DNA from: Latrodectus hesperus
Taxonomy: Eukaryota > Arthropoda > Arachnida > Araneae > Theridiidae
Assembly (NCBI GenBank): GCA_037975125.1
Contig: CM075857.1
Location: forward strand, 24,833,207 to 24,897,206
Reading direction: 5' to 3'
DNA length: 64,000 nt
The notes beneath the pieces are model-generated. The model saw only the letters and a list, made by a program, of their open reading frames with translations. It did no database searches and was not told the origin of the DNA. Positions 37,466 to 50,269 of the stretch are shown piece after piece (within the stretch, counting starts at the first letter, position 1; each line of letters opens with the position of its first letter). The position numbers were made by a program, and so were the translations under genes.

Positions 37466-37826
37466 TTCTTCTTCTTTAATAGCGTAACAACCTATTACAG
37501 GTCTTAGCTGCCTCTACAGCACGCTTTTTCCAGCCCAGTCTGTCCAGCGCGACACTTTGCCAGTTCCTAACTTTCAGTATCTTGAGGACATTTTCAGTGT
37601 CAACAGCCATCTTGTTGGTGGTCTTCCTCGGGCACGGGATCCTTCGGGGTTCTTAAACGTTGATATTCTAGAGGGGTTGTTTTCCCGGCTTCTCCAGACA
37701 TGATCAAGCCATCTTAGCCTGTTGCTTCTGATAACCTGAGTAATTTGGGGCTGGTTATGCAGCCAATACAATTCAAAATTAAATCTGGTTCGCCAGTAAC
37801 CCTGTTCTCGTACAGGCCCATGATAG
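37466..37826 (-). mobile_element. 5'-truncated LINE with 12-bp target duplication
   Basis: The minus strand encodes the C-terminal tail found in many arthropod LINEs: RFNFELYWLHNQP, then RSNRLRWLDHVWRS and PEGSRARGRPPTRWL. The element ends in a GAA-type tail (ttcttcttcttt on the plus strand) and is flanked by the direct repeat tccatgtactaa at 37454-37465 and 37827-37838. Target duplication, tail and truncation are the signature of target-primed reverse transcription. The reading frame is incomplete, so it is inactive. Confidence 0.88.
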
Positions 37827-37838
37827 TCCATGTACTAA

Positions 37839-38869
37839 ATGCATTGTGTAATAATAAAATAATATACTTTATATGAATATATAAAGAAAGGTAAAGACCC
37901 ATTAAAGTTTTTTATTACTAACACACATTATAATTGCCCTTTATAATTTAATTTTCCTATTTCAAAAAGTTTAAAAAGAATCATTGCATATACTTCGAGT
38001 GTCTGAATTTCTTAAAATTGAAGAATGCATACATTTTGTTGCAAAAGTATTGCCTTTAAACTTGTTTCATCATTAAAAGAAACGCAGTATTGTCCACATT
38101 GTGCGATGTTATATATAATAATAATTCATTCAATTTTCCGTATTTTTCTTTAAAAAAAAGAGCTTATTGCGCAATTTCTTTTTGTGATTTCATTTGACAC
38201 ATAAATTTCCTTGAAGTTATGTTTCAACTGCTCTTAAAATAATGAAACGTTAATAAATAGGATTTCATTACTAAAATAATTTCGGCATTTAATTTTTAAA
38301 ATGTATTGCTAATTTGTAAAATGCCTATTATCCTTTTGTATTAAACACACAATTTAAATAAAATTATTATAAGTGAAGTTTTTCAAGTATTGATTATTTA
38401 ATTAATTTTATTATATCTTTGCGTGTCGCCAACTCTTTGCTCTTTTGTGTGCATTTCAGATATTTCACAACATGAATTACAGGAAATGTGTGTTCAGTTT
38501 GTAATTGATTTTGACACATCATTGATATTATTCAATTAATTTATCATATTGTTGAATTTACCTATTTATTGAATAGGAGTGATTCGAGGAAAAAAAAAAT
38601 AAAGAAACTTCAATGACTTGTCCTAATAAATATATTGGTCGAAAATCATGCTGTCCAAAGTTGTGAAAGAAGTCTTTCTTTTTCCCATTCAAATACCCCT
38701 TTCGAACCAAATAAAAAGTCCTTGGAACACCTAGAAACATTGACGTCTATACCAAGTTCTTTTTCCTCTTAATGTTTTGTTTACCTTGGAAACCACAGGT
38801 TAGAAAAACAACCCACCTACGCTCTATACAGGTATGATATCTACTACCGTTGCGAAAACAAAAACTATT
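37839..38869. other. AT-rich sequence
   Basis: Nothing supported. Confidence 0.4.
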
Positions 38870-38906
38870 GAACAGAAGTGAAAGGAGTGAGATAGAGAGA
38901 CTCTGG

Positions 38907-39108
38907 TGACGTCACAATGACGTCAGGAGTCGACACGGGAACTGTTCTTGGCGACTGTTGGGCATGAAAGATGTCGGCTTTGTTACCGTGTCCGGGGGTT
39001 CTGGATTTCCTCCTTTCAAATATTTCGAAACGCTTGTGCAGTTATCGACTCTCTCTCTTCAGAAACACGTGACAAAACAAACTGCGATCCGCAGAGAGTC
39101 GTATAAAA
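38907..39108 (+). promoter_or_regulatory. Promoter-like block: twin TGACGTCA, CACGTG and TATAAAA
   Basis: Two perfect CRE palindromes (TGACGTCA) lie at 38907-38914 and 38918-38925, 11 bp start to start, about one helical turn. A CACGTG E-box follows near 39066 and TATAAAA sits at 39102-39108. The surrounding 250 bp are GC-richer than the flanks. This arrangement fits an RNA polymerase II promoter with transcription toward higher coordinates from about 39130. No coding exon follows that I can identify, so the target gene is unknown; a non-coding transcript or a distant exon is possible. Confidence 0.4.
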
Positions 39109-39139
39109 CAGCTTGTGTTGTGCCTTATATCGATTTAAA

Positions 39140-40009
39140 GAAAAATTTTGATATCGTTATTTGCCTTGAAATAAAAAAATTCAATTAATTTTATTGGTTT
39201 TAGAATATCACGTGACTTGAATATTGTATATATTCTTTTAGGTATACATTGAATAGGTCAAATTGTATCCCGCAATTAAGAGGCATACGATAATTAAACT
39301 TTATTATATATTGACAAAAAAAAAAACATATCAAAGATTTTTTCCTTAGTAAAGAAAATAACATATATTGAACACTATTTCCGAAAGAAAATTTAAATGA
39401 AAACAGCAAAAATATTGTTAAGAGAAATCGATTACACACACTTGTCACATATTAATAGGTAAACATTTCGTATTCTTTTGTATAACCAGCATTTTAAAAT
39501 TTAATAAATCAACAGAACTGTTTGTAAATTTATTTTCTATATGTCTAGTACAAATATGTACCAGTAAATAAATTATGAAATGCTATACAATAAAAATTAA
39601 AAGCACTAAAATTGCAATATGAAGTCTAAATATGTAAAGAATTATAGCCTATAATTATCTTTTAATAATGTGCGAAATAGTTTATAAATAATGAATAAAA
39701 TTACTTACAAAATACATTGAAGAAAATTTAATTGCTGAAGTAAATCAAATGGAGAATATTTTTCGATAATAAAAACGAAAAAAAAAACATATTTAATAAC
39801 GAGTTAAACTTCTTAAAAAATAAAACAATGATACTAGATTTCTTTAAAAAAAAAATCAAGACAAATTTAAAAATTTTATACTTGTGTTTTATTCTCGCTT
39901 TAATACATTGAAGAGAGTGTATAAGTCAGCACAAGTTATGGAAAATGCATGCGGTCTTCGACTTTTACACATTTTAAAAAAATCAAGTTTTTAAACCTCT
40001 GGGGTCAGT
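39140..40009. other. AT-rich sequence
   Basis: Nothing supported. Confidence 0.4.
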
Positions 40010-40110
40010 TGTCTCCTCTCAGGGGGCCAGAGGCGTAGGGAGGGAGGCAAGGGGACTATCTGCCCCTGGTGCAGCTAGCAGAGGGGCGCCAAATCATTTC
40101 AAAGATAAAT
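40010..40110. mobile_element. Possible DNA-transposon end (cagaggcgtaggg)
   Basis: The string cagaggcgtagggagg, then ctgcccctggtgcag and gaggggcgcc, resembles recurrent termini of hAT-like elements in arthropods. No partner end was located, so this is a weak call. A long poly-A run lies near 40204-40230. Confidence 0.25.
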
Positions 40111-42688
40111 AAAATTTTCCAGAAAATTTCAATCTTAATTTGATCATATCAGTTTTTTATTCGGAAAAATAAATTGTGCATTTTATAATTGTGTCACGTC
40201 CAGAAAAAAAAAAAAAAAAAAAAAAAAAAGCCAGAGATGAATTAGATTTGGAAAAGAGAAGGGGGTTGCTGATGGAAAATGACGAAGAAGAGCTGCTGGA
40301 GCATGCCATAAATAAAATTCTTACTCTTTTTCTTATTAATAATACTTTTGCTTAACTTAGTTCCTTTTAAAAATTTGTGTTCTTTAATTATTAACCACGC
40401 TTTCGATTTTCGTTTTTTAATCCGTTAGATTATCGTTTTTCATTTGTTTTAAACTTTTTCTTTTTAAGTGTCTTACTTGGCTCAAATGTGTGATACTCTG
40501 TTGTTTTATACTACAAATCTTGTTAATGTTTTTTTTTTTCTGTAAACGTGTTTATATTTATAAATGTGTGTTCTTTTTTTTTAAGTAGAATGGAATTTTG
40601 TTTCAAGTTTAAAAATTAGCCTAAGACTTTGAATTAATATATTTTTGATTATTAATTAACACCCAAAAGCACTTAACACGCCTTTTTATTTTCATTATGT
40701 ATACACATTGATAAACAAATACTCTAAAACACTGTTTTTGGAGCATATTTTTCGCATCCCACTACTTTCGAACAGTCAACATTCGCACACACTTTCAAGA
40801 GTCAACTGTATTTAAAAATAGGTCTTTACTCTAAAAGTAAAATTAATTTTACGTCATTGTTTGAAAGATTTAAAACGAGTGAAAGGGACAGAGAACAATG
40901 ATATAAGAGAAAATAATGCTTTTTTTTATATAAATTGTGTACTCGGCAATATGTTACCATATTTAATAAATTTTTTTGTGAAATATTTTTTCGTTTTGTA
41001 TGGATAATTTCATACAAAACGAATTATTAAAATCTAATCTAAAACGAATCTAAAATAAAATTAATCTAAAACGAAAACATTTTAAAGATTCAAATAATTT
41101 CAATTAAAAAGAAAAAAATTCTGAAATATATGGTCTATGATTTCGATTGTTTCCAACATTAAGATTATGTGTGTCAATAAAAATAATTTAAGATTTCATT
41201 TAATAATTATCTTTTTGAATTTAATTAAAATTGATTTTCATATTAATAATCCTAATTTCATTTAAAAAAATTTAAAATTAAACCCTATTATCTCTGTTTA
41301 AAATTTTGATTTAGTTTAATTAAATCTAAACCTTGCTTAATTTTGAGTATATTAACATAGTACTGTAAACGTTATAATTTCAATGTTAATAAAATTACGA
41401 TATTGGTTGCAAAATTCAGAAAATTTTTGAAATTTGGAAAAATAATAATATTTTTTTTATTCTAAACAGAATAATCATTGCACATTTTATTAATAAATTA
41501 GTCTTAAAAGCACTTTTGATGCTCAAAATTAATTGCTACTGAAGCAAATAATAAAAAAATATTAAATTATTGTTGATTTGAGACAAAAAAAATTGATGAT
41601 TAAAAAATTCTGTTGAGGCAAATTTTATAATAGCAATATCTAACATAGCACGCAGCTCTTTTTTTTCTTCTTTTATCTCTTATTTAATAGCTTTTTTTCA
41701 AATTGCTCTATGAATAGGAAAGAAATATCTACCCAATAACATTTGTTGATAGGACAACTTCCGCTCACGTGATCTTGATTCATGTTAAGCTTCAGTCTCT
41801 TGAAATTATCAATATATCAATTGAATGGTGATATTGATTAGATATTGAATATACTACTGCCCACGATATTTTAACTGAACTCTCACATATGTCCTTTACA
41901 TCACGTATACTAAAGGAGAAGTAAGAACATTTGAGAAACATTTTATCGACTTATTTTTTCACGATTAACGTGCAAAAAATGTAAGATTTATTTTATTATT
42001 TAAATTTTCATTATGAATGGGTTACACATCATCAAGGGTTAACTTTTTTAAAAGATAAAATAATTAAAATCTCTTTCACACTTAAAAAAATCTCATCGTA
42101 AATCTCAGTTATTATAAAGAAAAAAAAATAAGAGCATTCATATACACACATTTTTTGTCATCGATTACATTCGATTCGATATTACATAATGAGTACAATA
42201 AAATATATAGAAATAAAATGTATTGTTTAATTCAATTGTACGCTTACGAATATGTGAATAGTATTGAAATGGATTTTGATTACATTTGGTTATTAGGCGA
42301 CAGTATAAAATTTTTTGTTATTCTACAGCTATTATTTGCACGTAAAAGCTTATTAGAACGAAGCGTATAGTTTAAAATGGATGACGAATTTAAGATACAT
42401 TTTAAAGTGAATCCACATTTGATGAGGGATATGAAACCGAGAAGATTGCTATATCTCATGTTTAGTGTTCTATTCACATAATAAAACAATAGACTACTTC
42501 AATTTCTAGCTCGATTCTTTTAAAAAATAAATAAATAAATAAAAATAAAAAATTAAACTTGTTTTAGGATATTGAGAATAACATTCGCTTTAAGGAACGG
42601 AAGGAAAACGCTTTTATGATATTAAATGAAAATTGAGAATTCAAAAAGTTTTCAGAATTTTATTTCCAAACAAGATTTTCTAAGCAAA
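40111..42688. other. AT-rich sequence
   Basis: No gene supported. A perfect 13-bp hairpin (arms 40990-41002 and 41011-41023, core ttcgttttgtatg) is the only local structure seen. Confidence 0.4.
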
Positions 42689-42863
42689 TTTTAGTTAATT
42701 AAATCTGAATTATCAAAATTAATGTTATATAAAGCTACATTTACCTAAATTATTAAGATTATTAATTATTAAGCAAATCTTAATAATTAATAATCTTAAT
42801 AATTTAGGTAAATGTAACTTTATGTAGCATTAATTTTGATAATATAGGTAACCTTAACTAAAA
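42689..42863. repeat. Long foldback element, 65-bp arms
   Basis: Arms 42709-42773 and 42779-42843 are reverse complements with three mismatches across a 5-nt loop. After a small bulge the pairing resumes in ttttagttaa (42689-42698) and ttaactaaaa (42854-42863). It could be a foldback MITE, a replication-error palindrome or a small-RNA precursor. Confidence 0.92.
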
Positions 42864-45109
42864 ATACATGTGTTGAATGTGATTGAAAAAAATGTTTAAG
42901 ATATTCTAAGTAAGCTGATTTCAATTTTAATTAAAATAATTCAACAATTAACATCGAAAACTTATTCAATATGGTATCTGGAACAAGATAAATGAATTCA
43001 AAACATTTTAAAGTTAGTGGGAAATATTTGAATATGTTATGAATGTAGATACTTATTAAGTAAAATTTAAATTTTTCGAAAACTATATGAAAAATGAGAA
43101 AAAAATCAAAATATTATTTTTTATAATTTTCCTACTTTAGATTTGAAAAGCAATGAGATAGCCCTTATTCGCTTGCAATATAGTGTGTGAAAATCTTTTT
43201 TACTGTTTTTCATAATATTTTTGAATATTTCCAAACAGTCAGAAGTATTTATGAGAATAATAATATTGAAAATTATTTACTTTTTGTATAAAATTTTAAT
43301 TTTATAAAGCATATTTAATTATTGTAGTACAGATTTTTTTTGTGAATAAATCTAATAATCATGAGAATATTGATGGAAGAAATGTGCGTGCATTTTTTTA
43401 TACACTCCAAATAAAATAGTAATAAATTTTATATTATTTATATTTTCAAGATAAAAGCGAAGTAAATAAAATTATTACAGCTGTCAAACATGTAAAAATA
43501 TGAAATAAGATAAAATGCAATCCAAAATGAAAATTACACAACCTATACACAGAAAGTCAGATATTTTGTGTGTATTTTACGTAATGCAATACAAATGTAC
43601 TTGAAACCACGTGATACGTTCCAAGTTCAAATGCAAGCTTAGCAAACGATATCTTGTTATAAACATGATGCATCATAAGCAATACGGAAATCACTTTTTT
43701 ATTTATTCTCGATCATAAATGTAATTCTATTAATGTAATAATATTTATTTATTTTAGAAAAATTAAAATACGACTTACTTTTTGAAATTACAGGTGGATT
43801 TGAAGTATCTTTTTATCAACAATATTATTAAGAATCAAAATAAATATTTTAAGTCTCGCCAAGTGGGTACTTTTTTATTGATTACTAGTTTTATCAAGTT
43901 GAATGTTTTTTTTCCCTTTACCTTATTATTTTTTATTGTTCTGATTGAACTTTTGTTTTGATTTGAAAGGGAAACAGAATTAAAAAAAATTATTTTCCTA
44001 AACAGCGCCATCTTTCGGAATCCTTTGATGCTTTTTATTGAAATCATTTCTAATTATTTAGAATTTTCAAATTCTCGTTTGAAATCGAACACGCAACAAA
44101 AAATACAATCTTTTATAGGCTATAATTCTTTACATGGGCTTAGAACCAAATTCACAAAAAAATATATATATATACATATATTTTGATCAGAAAATGAACT
44201 ATATAATATTCTAATCCGTAAATGGATTAGAATTTGAATTTACGAGAATAAAAGTAAGTATTTAGAAATCTTAAAAAGAATCTAATATTTAATAGCAAGT
44301 GAATAAATAATATAAAAAATGGTACAAACATATTATTAATTATAATCTCAATATTCTTGCAAGTTTTGTTTGTTATATTTTTTATTGCATTAAAAATCAG
44401 CAATTAAATTGATTAATGTTTTTAAGCGAGTTTCTGAGTAAATTATAGTTTCTTTGAGAACGAATATTTGTAAATGTTGCTGTGAAAAATTACGAAATTT
44501 TATATATTAAAAAATAGATGTCATAAGAAATGAATTTTAATAATAAACTCATACACATATATGATATAATGAATCTTATATTATCACATGAAAAACATAT
44601 TAAAATTAAATTGTCTCATATAATGTAAAAAAGTGAAAAAATATGCACACATACAAACACGCATAAGTGTTTGTAAATCTCACCATCCAATAAATTTATT
44701 TTATTTAAAATAAAAACTTTCCTTAATATTTCTTTTCGTAATTTTCCTTTTTTTGTTTCCATTTTGTTTAATTTTTATTCCTATAGTTATTTTCCTATTA
44801 AATAATTCATCTTGCCTTTATTAAAAACGTCTAATTTCTTAAAAACCATTTCTGATTAAATCTTTTTTAATTGCTTTTTACAATTTCATTTATTCTGTTA
44901 TAAAATTTTAAAAAATGCATACATATATTCTTATAATATACAACCTTATTTCTGTTTTGTTCAAATTTTATAGTAATTATTTGGTTTTAATTTAGTTTTA
45001 AGCACCTTAGTTTTCATATTGAAAAAAAAATCTAAAATAGTTTAAAGCGGAATAAAAAAAAACCCTCTTTGAACTCGATTGACTAGATCATTGAAGAAGT
45101 ATGTGCTAA
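42864..45109. other. AT-rich sequence
   Basis: Nothing supported as a gene. A 22-mer (core atgtaaagaattatagccta) near 44114-44135 is the reverse complement of one at 39632-39653. Confidence 0.4.
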
Positions 45110-45480
45110 AAGGGGAAAAGAGGGGGAGGGTCAGCAAACATCGTCTTCAAAACCCGTGAGAAATGTTACCTACACTTCCACTCACGAATTTTATAATATA
45201 AGGGGAGGGTGGGGGATCGCTCTGATTGTTCCAATCGTTTTTTCCTACACCCCCTATAACCTCCCTCTCTTTATTGGGCTCTGCTTTGTGGTCCCTTCTT
45301 TATACCTGCGGATGTTCTCCTTACGTAACTGTGACAGGTTGAGAGTGAGGGGGAGGGGAAGGGGTGAAGGGAGAGGGGAAGGGTGGGTGAGAAGTGAGAA
45401 AAGCGCTCCCACGCTGCGTAAGTGGAGGTAACATCTGCCAACTTAACTTCGGTAACTAGTCCTTCAAAACTAAAATGCAA
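45110..45480. other. GC-rich island with polypurine/G-run tract
   Basis: Within a strongly AT-rich region this 370-bp block is GC-rich. It holds runs of three or more G on the plus strand at 45349-45387 and a second cluster at 45202-45215. The tract near 45340-45402 is almost pure purine. Open frames on both strands reflect the low-complexity sequence and are not convincing genes. It is a candidate regulatory element. Confidence 0.4.
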
Positions 45481-46439
45481 AGAAATCGAAAACCTTTTTT
45501 CTTCTCTCTTGGACCTCCCCCTCCTATCTATAAAGCAAAGTAAGGGGGAAAAAATAAATGCATATTCAATTTCTCAAGCAGTTGACTTTCCAATCTGAGC
45601 ATCTGATCGGCGAGCTGATGTTGGATTTGGTGACAGGCCCCTATCTTCTGTTTCATCTCAGTGGCAAGAAAATCACATTTGTCATAACATTCAAAAGTCA
45701 AAAAAGTATAATGATGTCAACTTTTTTTTTTTTTCAATAAATCCCATTTTACCCTTTAAACTATTATGGTGGTAAAAGGATTATCATAACAGCGTCTATT
45801 TTTTGTATAAAGACCAGAAAACTGTTTGGAATCACCATTTAAAAATATTAAACTATAACGAGTTAGCAATTAGTTGTTTAAAAAATATTATCGCTATTTT
45901 TCTGTTGTTATATATAGTATTTAACAATCAACAGTCATGTTTTTTTTTAAAGATAAAGCATTAATTAATCAAAAAACAAAAAGCAATCAAATTTTATAGC
46001 TATTTTCCTAAAACTGTATATAATACTTCACAATTTACGTGTATTTTTTAAAATAAAGCAATAATATATTTCTCGTTTAATGCCTTTTAAAAATAGTTTT
46101 AATTCTTATAATGAAAGTAAAAATAAAATATCATTTATTTTGACTTTCATTAAAAAAATGTTTTGAATGCAAACAACATGGTATAAAATTTGTATACGAA
46201 TAAAATTTGAAATAATGTTATTTAAGTTTATTTAAAATTAAAGATCTTTATAAACACAATTTATTATTGATTTATTTTTACCTTGCAATATTTGTTTCTG
46301 AAATTGGATGCCTTAAGCATTTTAAAGTTGGGACTTTTTACCTTCTATCACAAAAATACACAAGAAAACTGAATTGTAGAGAAAATAAAAGTTATTTTTT
46401 TAAATTTGCTACATTTTCTACATTTTTCTCTGTGGTTTA
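45481..46439. other. AT-rich sequence
   Basis: Nothing supported. Confidence 0.4.
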
Positions 46440-46860
46440 AAATATGATTATATTATGAAAATTCAAATATTTCTATTTAATAGAGTCAGTTGAATTCTAT
46501 ATCACTTCATATTTCTGTTTTTTCATGTTCATTACAAAAGCTAGTTTTGTTATTCTTGATATGATTATTGCACGAAAATTCAAACATTGGGTCTTCATAG
46601 CTTCACAGTTGAATTATACGAGTACATTATTATCCTATGTTCTTTTTCTGGATAATATATTAATATTAAAGGCTAGCTTTCTTAATTGTAGTGAGATTTG
46701 AGAACGGTTATACAAACTTTGTGATTCAATATACATTCAATTAAATTCTTTATTTTTTTATTTTTGGATAAAATGCTTATAAGAAAATTAGTACTTTTAT
46801 TCACAACCTGATTATGATACGAAAATTCAAATATTGTAATTTAATAGATTAAGTTAAATT
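46440..46860. repeat. Diverged repeat with gaaaattcaaatatt motif
   Basis: The phrase tgattat...gaaaattcaaa recurs at about 46444, 46561 and 46809, and again after the nested insertions near 48050. This suggests an old, irregular tandem array. Confidence 0.4.
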
Positions 46861-46876
46861 CGACGTTACTACACTA

Positions 46877-47982
46877 AACTAAACTCCGTGGCACGACAGC
46901 CCATGTAGGCCTAGGCCTACAGTGCTCATAACAGTTTTCATGACCAAGGTCCCTGGGTTGGGAAGCATATGTCCCAGTAAGGTAGTCAGCCTAACGTGAG
47001 AACCCCAGTGCTTAGTTCCCAGGCATGTTTGGTACTCTCCTGGAACCAGGGGGTACGTGTACCTTCCTGGGGCTTGAGCACAGCCACCAGGCGCACGTCG
47101 GCAAGTGGTGGATAGCCGAATGTCCTTTAGGAATGACAGGATAGCCTTGAATATAGAATCGAGGCCGTCTCAGCTTCCGTAAGCCCTGGTGTTATGCGAT
47201 CCTTGCCTAGGGCCTAATCACCGCGGTATTGGTGTCTTAACGGAGCCTCTAGTTGCTTGGCGAACTTCTAGAGTAATTTGCCTTGCCCAGTAACTCAGGC
47301 AATGCTGGGTGGACTTATATTACCTGAGCTTTTTTTACTGTTATCTTGTGGCTGAAAAAGACACAAGAAGTAGCTAGCTGCTTTGCATTTGCAGGTGAAG
47401 CCTCTAAAGTAGACCTTGCTGAAAAAGACAAGGAACTCCCAGAGGCAATCTTGTAAGGGGCAGCAATGAATCCTTCACTTGAGGTAGAAATGACCTCTAA
47501 ACCATCTTCTTCTGGTGAAAGTCAGAACGTTATTCCTAGCATGACTGACTTTTCTGACCAGTGGGACTATTTCAGCAAGACCTTATCTGCTGAAATGCCA
47601 TATGTAAGAGAAACAGCAGAGCATGTCATTTACAAATGTGAGGCTGCCCTCCTAAATTAACTCTTTAGGCTTCATCCATACTAGAGTTACACCTAGATTC
47701 CATTAAAGGGTTATTGGACTTTATTAGTAAAGTGGGTGACCCAAGCAACTGGAACTGGAAACATTGGGTTTGGAGTTAATAGTACAAAATGCTGATAAAA
47801 GCAGAGGTGCCCAATGACATACAAACTCAATTTTAAGAAGAAGAAGAAGATGTTTGGTACTCAGTTTATCGACCCACTGAAGGGATGAAAGGCTGAGTCG
47901 AGCTTGTCCAGTCCGAGGATCGAACCTCAAACCTGTGCCTTGAGAGAGTGAAATGCTGCTCCTAGGCTACCTGGTTTCATGC
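46877..47982 (-). mobile_element. Family D SINE, copy 2, split by element L
   Basis: Sequence before 47037 and after 47850 together matches the family D SINE at 4894-5164 in minus orientation, including the tRNA head (gaggatcgaacct on the plus strand). The flanks tactacacta (46867-46876) and tactatacta (47983-47992) form an imperfect target duplication. A perfect palindrome gtaggcctaggcctac lies at 46905-46920. Confidence 0.8.
47038..47849 (+). mobile_element. LINE-derived non-autonomous element L, copy 2
   Basis: An 812-bp element with a 13-bp direct repeat atgtttggtactc at 47025-47037 and 47850-47862, inserted into a family D SINE. It ends in (AAG)n. It matches 30423-31217 throughout and is a little longer at the 5' end. 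The Cys/His tail is preserved only in pieces (ETAEHVIYKCEA). Confidence 0.88.
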
Positions 47983-48316
47983 TACTATACTATTCTCTTT
48001 TTTATATAATATATTACTAGTAAAATTTACCTGTCTAATTCATTGTAAGAATATGGTGCAAAAATTCAAATGCTGTAAGGTTCATAAATACATATAATTA
48101 TCACTGGAATTCATGTATGAAAAATTGATGTGAGTTTAAAGTTTTTGAAAATCCTGGGTATTTTCTTGAAACGTTTTTCTTAATACAATAAAAGTGTAAA
48201 ACAAAATTTAATTTACTTTAAAAAATTCAAGTTGAAGTAAAATTAATTAATTCGACATTAAATATTATTTATTTAATTATCGAAATAAGAATATTATATT
48301 TCAATAGTTTGAATAA

Positions 48317-48465
48317 GGAGCTGGTAGGGGAATGATTAGCGTTCTTGGCAGCGATTCAACAGTTCATGGGTTCTAATCCCGACGTGGGTGTTTGTAGTAG
48401 TTCGGAGTGTCCACTTTAAACGATAAGTCTTGATCAAATTACCCCTCGTGAGCAAAAAAAAAAAA
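48317..48465 (+). mobile_element. Family C SINE copy
   Basis: The best plus-strand copy. It has an A-box-like ggggaatgattagcg, then ttcaacagttcatgggttc (B-box region), gtagtagttcggagtgtcc and a body ending in poly-A. No target duplication was recognised. Confidence 0.6.
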
Positions 48466-48594
48466 AAACCATTCACGAGTGACAATCAAATCAATTGTAT
48501 ATTGTTTGAAAACTTTGTAATCTGATAACATAAGAAGAGTTTGTCCATCAATGGTTAATTTTTAGCCATCATAATTAATCAGACAGTGTGTGAT

Positions 48595-48700
48595 CTATTA
48601 AAGTGGGTTCCGAACCACTAATACATCCAAAATCAAGCTGAGAATCGAATCCACAAACTGTTGAATCGAAGGTCAGTGAAATAACTGTTCGGTATTTTTA
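48595..48700 (-). mobile_element. Family C SINE copy
   Basis: The minus strand reads ttcaacagtttgtggattcg, then attagtggttcggaaccc, in family C order. It lies 130 bp from an oppositely oriented copy. Confidence 0.6.
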
Positions 48701-50269
48701 TTCAGCCTATTAAGAAGAGACTTCGACACGCGTTCGTATAAAACCAATGAATGAAGTTCATAGTAACATTAAAATGGGGGAACAATTATTAAAAATATTT
48801 GATGTATGGAGTTATGAAATTTATTTAACTTCTTAAACAAGTTTTTTCTTTCCCTTTTTTATTTACAAAGTAAAATTATTAAATACTTTTCTGAGAAAGA
48901 ATGGCCAATCCTTCCTCATGATGGTGAAATTCCATCCAAATTTAATAAAAAGATACAAATATGTCTGTTTGAAACTTAAAAATACACACACAACTGCAAA
49001 AGTTATTTATTTGTAAATTGAAAATTAATAGCAAAAATATTGTATGTTATTATATATTTTAAATGAAAAATATTGCTAAACATAATACAATTTAAAATTA
49101 ATCTAATTTCGTTAACAGTTAAGATAATCAAGATAATTCGGAAATTGGTTTTTATTGTTTCCAGTAAATGTACATAACAATTGTTAAAAAGTTTTGGTAG
49201 ATTTATATGAAAAAATGTGAAACTCAAAATCACCAAATTATCATCGTGTTGGTTTATTTTATATTAAAATGATATAATAAACTAAGTAAATATTAATTTA
49301 TGAAACAAATAAAAGTAAATATATTTATTGGTGGCTAGATGAATGAAAATATAAGATTAAAATTTTAATGCAAAACATTTTTGCTCGTAGGTAAACTTCT
49401 TGCTAAACATGTGAATTAAAACAATTTCAAAAATTATAGATTAAGGAACTTTTTAAACAAGGATTGAAAAGCATTGAAAAAACCAGAATAGCTACCCGAT
49501 TAAAAAAAATTCTGTTATTGAAAAAAAACCCGAAATAACTTGGCTTAATTAAAAAGGTTGCTATATTTATTAGTCCACAAAGAATTTACTCTAAGGCTAT
49601 AAAACATTGGTACAAAAAACTTGGCATACAATTCTTTCAAATACCAAACTGCTTTGACGCAACTTTTGTCTATTCATTAACACATATGTTAACGAATAAA
49701 ATATGTGGCATTTTGCTACAATATATTTTCTGTTATAATTATTATTGCACAGAAAAAGAAGGGGTTATGTAAAATGCGTTAGAGATTTTTTTTATGTATA
49801 AGACCATTGGTAAGCCGAAATGCGAAGACTTGAAGTTATTTTTATTCTTTGAAATTCATGGTTGTAAATTTTTAAAATTTTTGTTGATAAGGAATGATGA
49901 ATAATGCGTAACACAATGATGAATTTTAATGATTTTGTAGTATATTTTGATAGTGAATTCTCCATTTGACTAACGATATTGTGTAATGGTTTATGTCCTT
50001 TATTACGTAATTATGTGAACATAATTCAATTTTGTTCAAGAAAGAATATTCAATTCAACATTTCATACAATTTTGAATTTAAACTCTATTGTGTATTTTT
50101 GGGCAGATTGGTATGAGTTGTTAAAAAAAACTGACCAATAAAATTTTTTTTGTGGTTATATATTTCAAATGAGAGCCTTTAGAGAAAGTTTAATATTGAG
50201 TGTTTTTAATATACATATTTTGAATAGCCTAATGATAAGGCATTTTAATAACCATCACGTAAATTGTCT
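48701..50269. other. AT-rich sequence
   Basis: Nothing supported. Confidence 0.4.

Noticed and set aside
45156..45480. Gly/Arg-rich frame as an RNA-binding protein segment
   Set aside because: The Gly/Arg run comes from the polypurine G-run tract, and the complementary frame is equally open.
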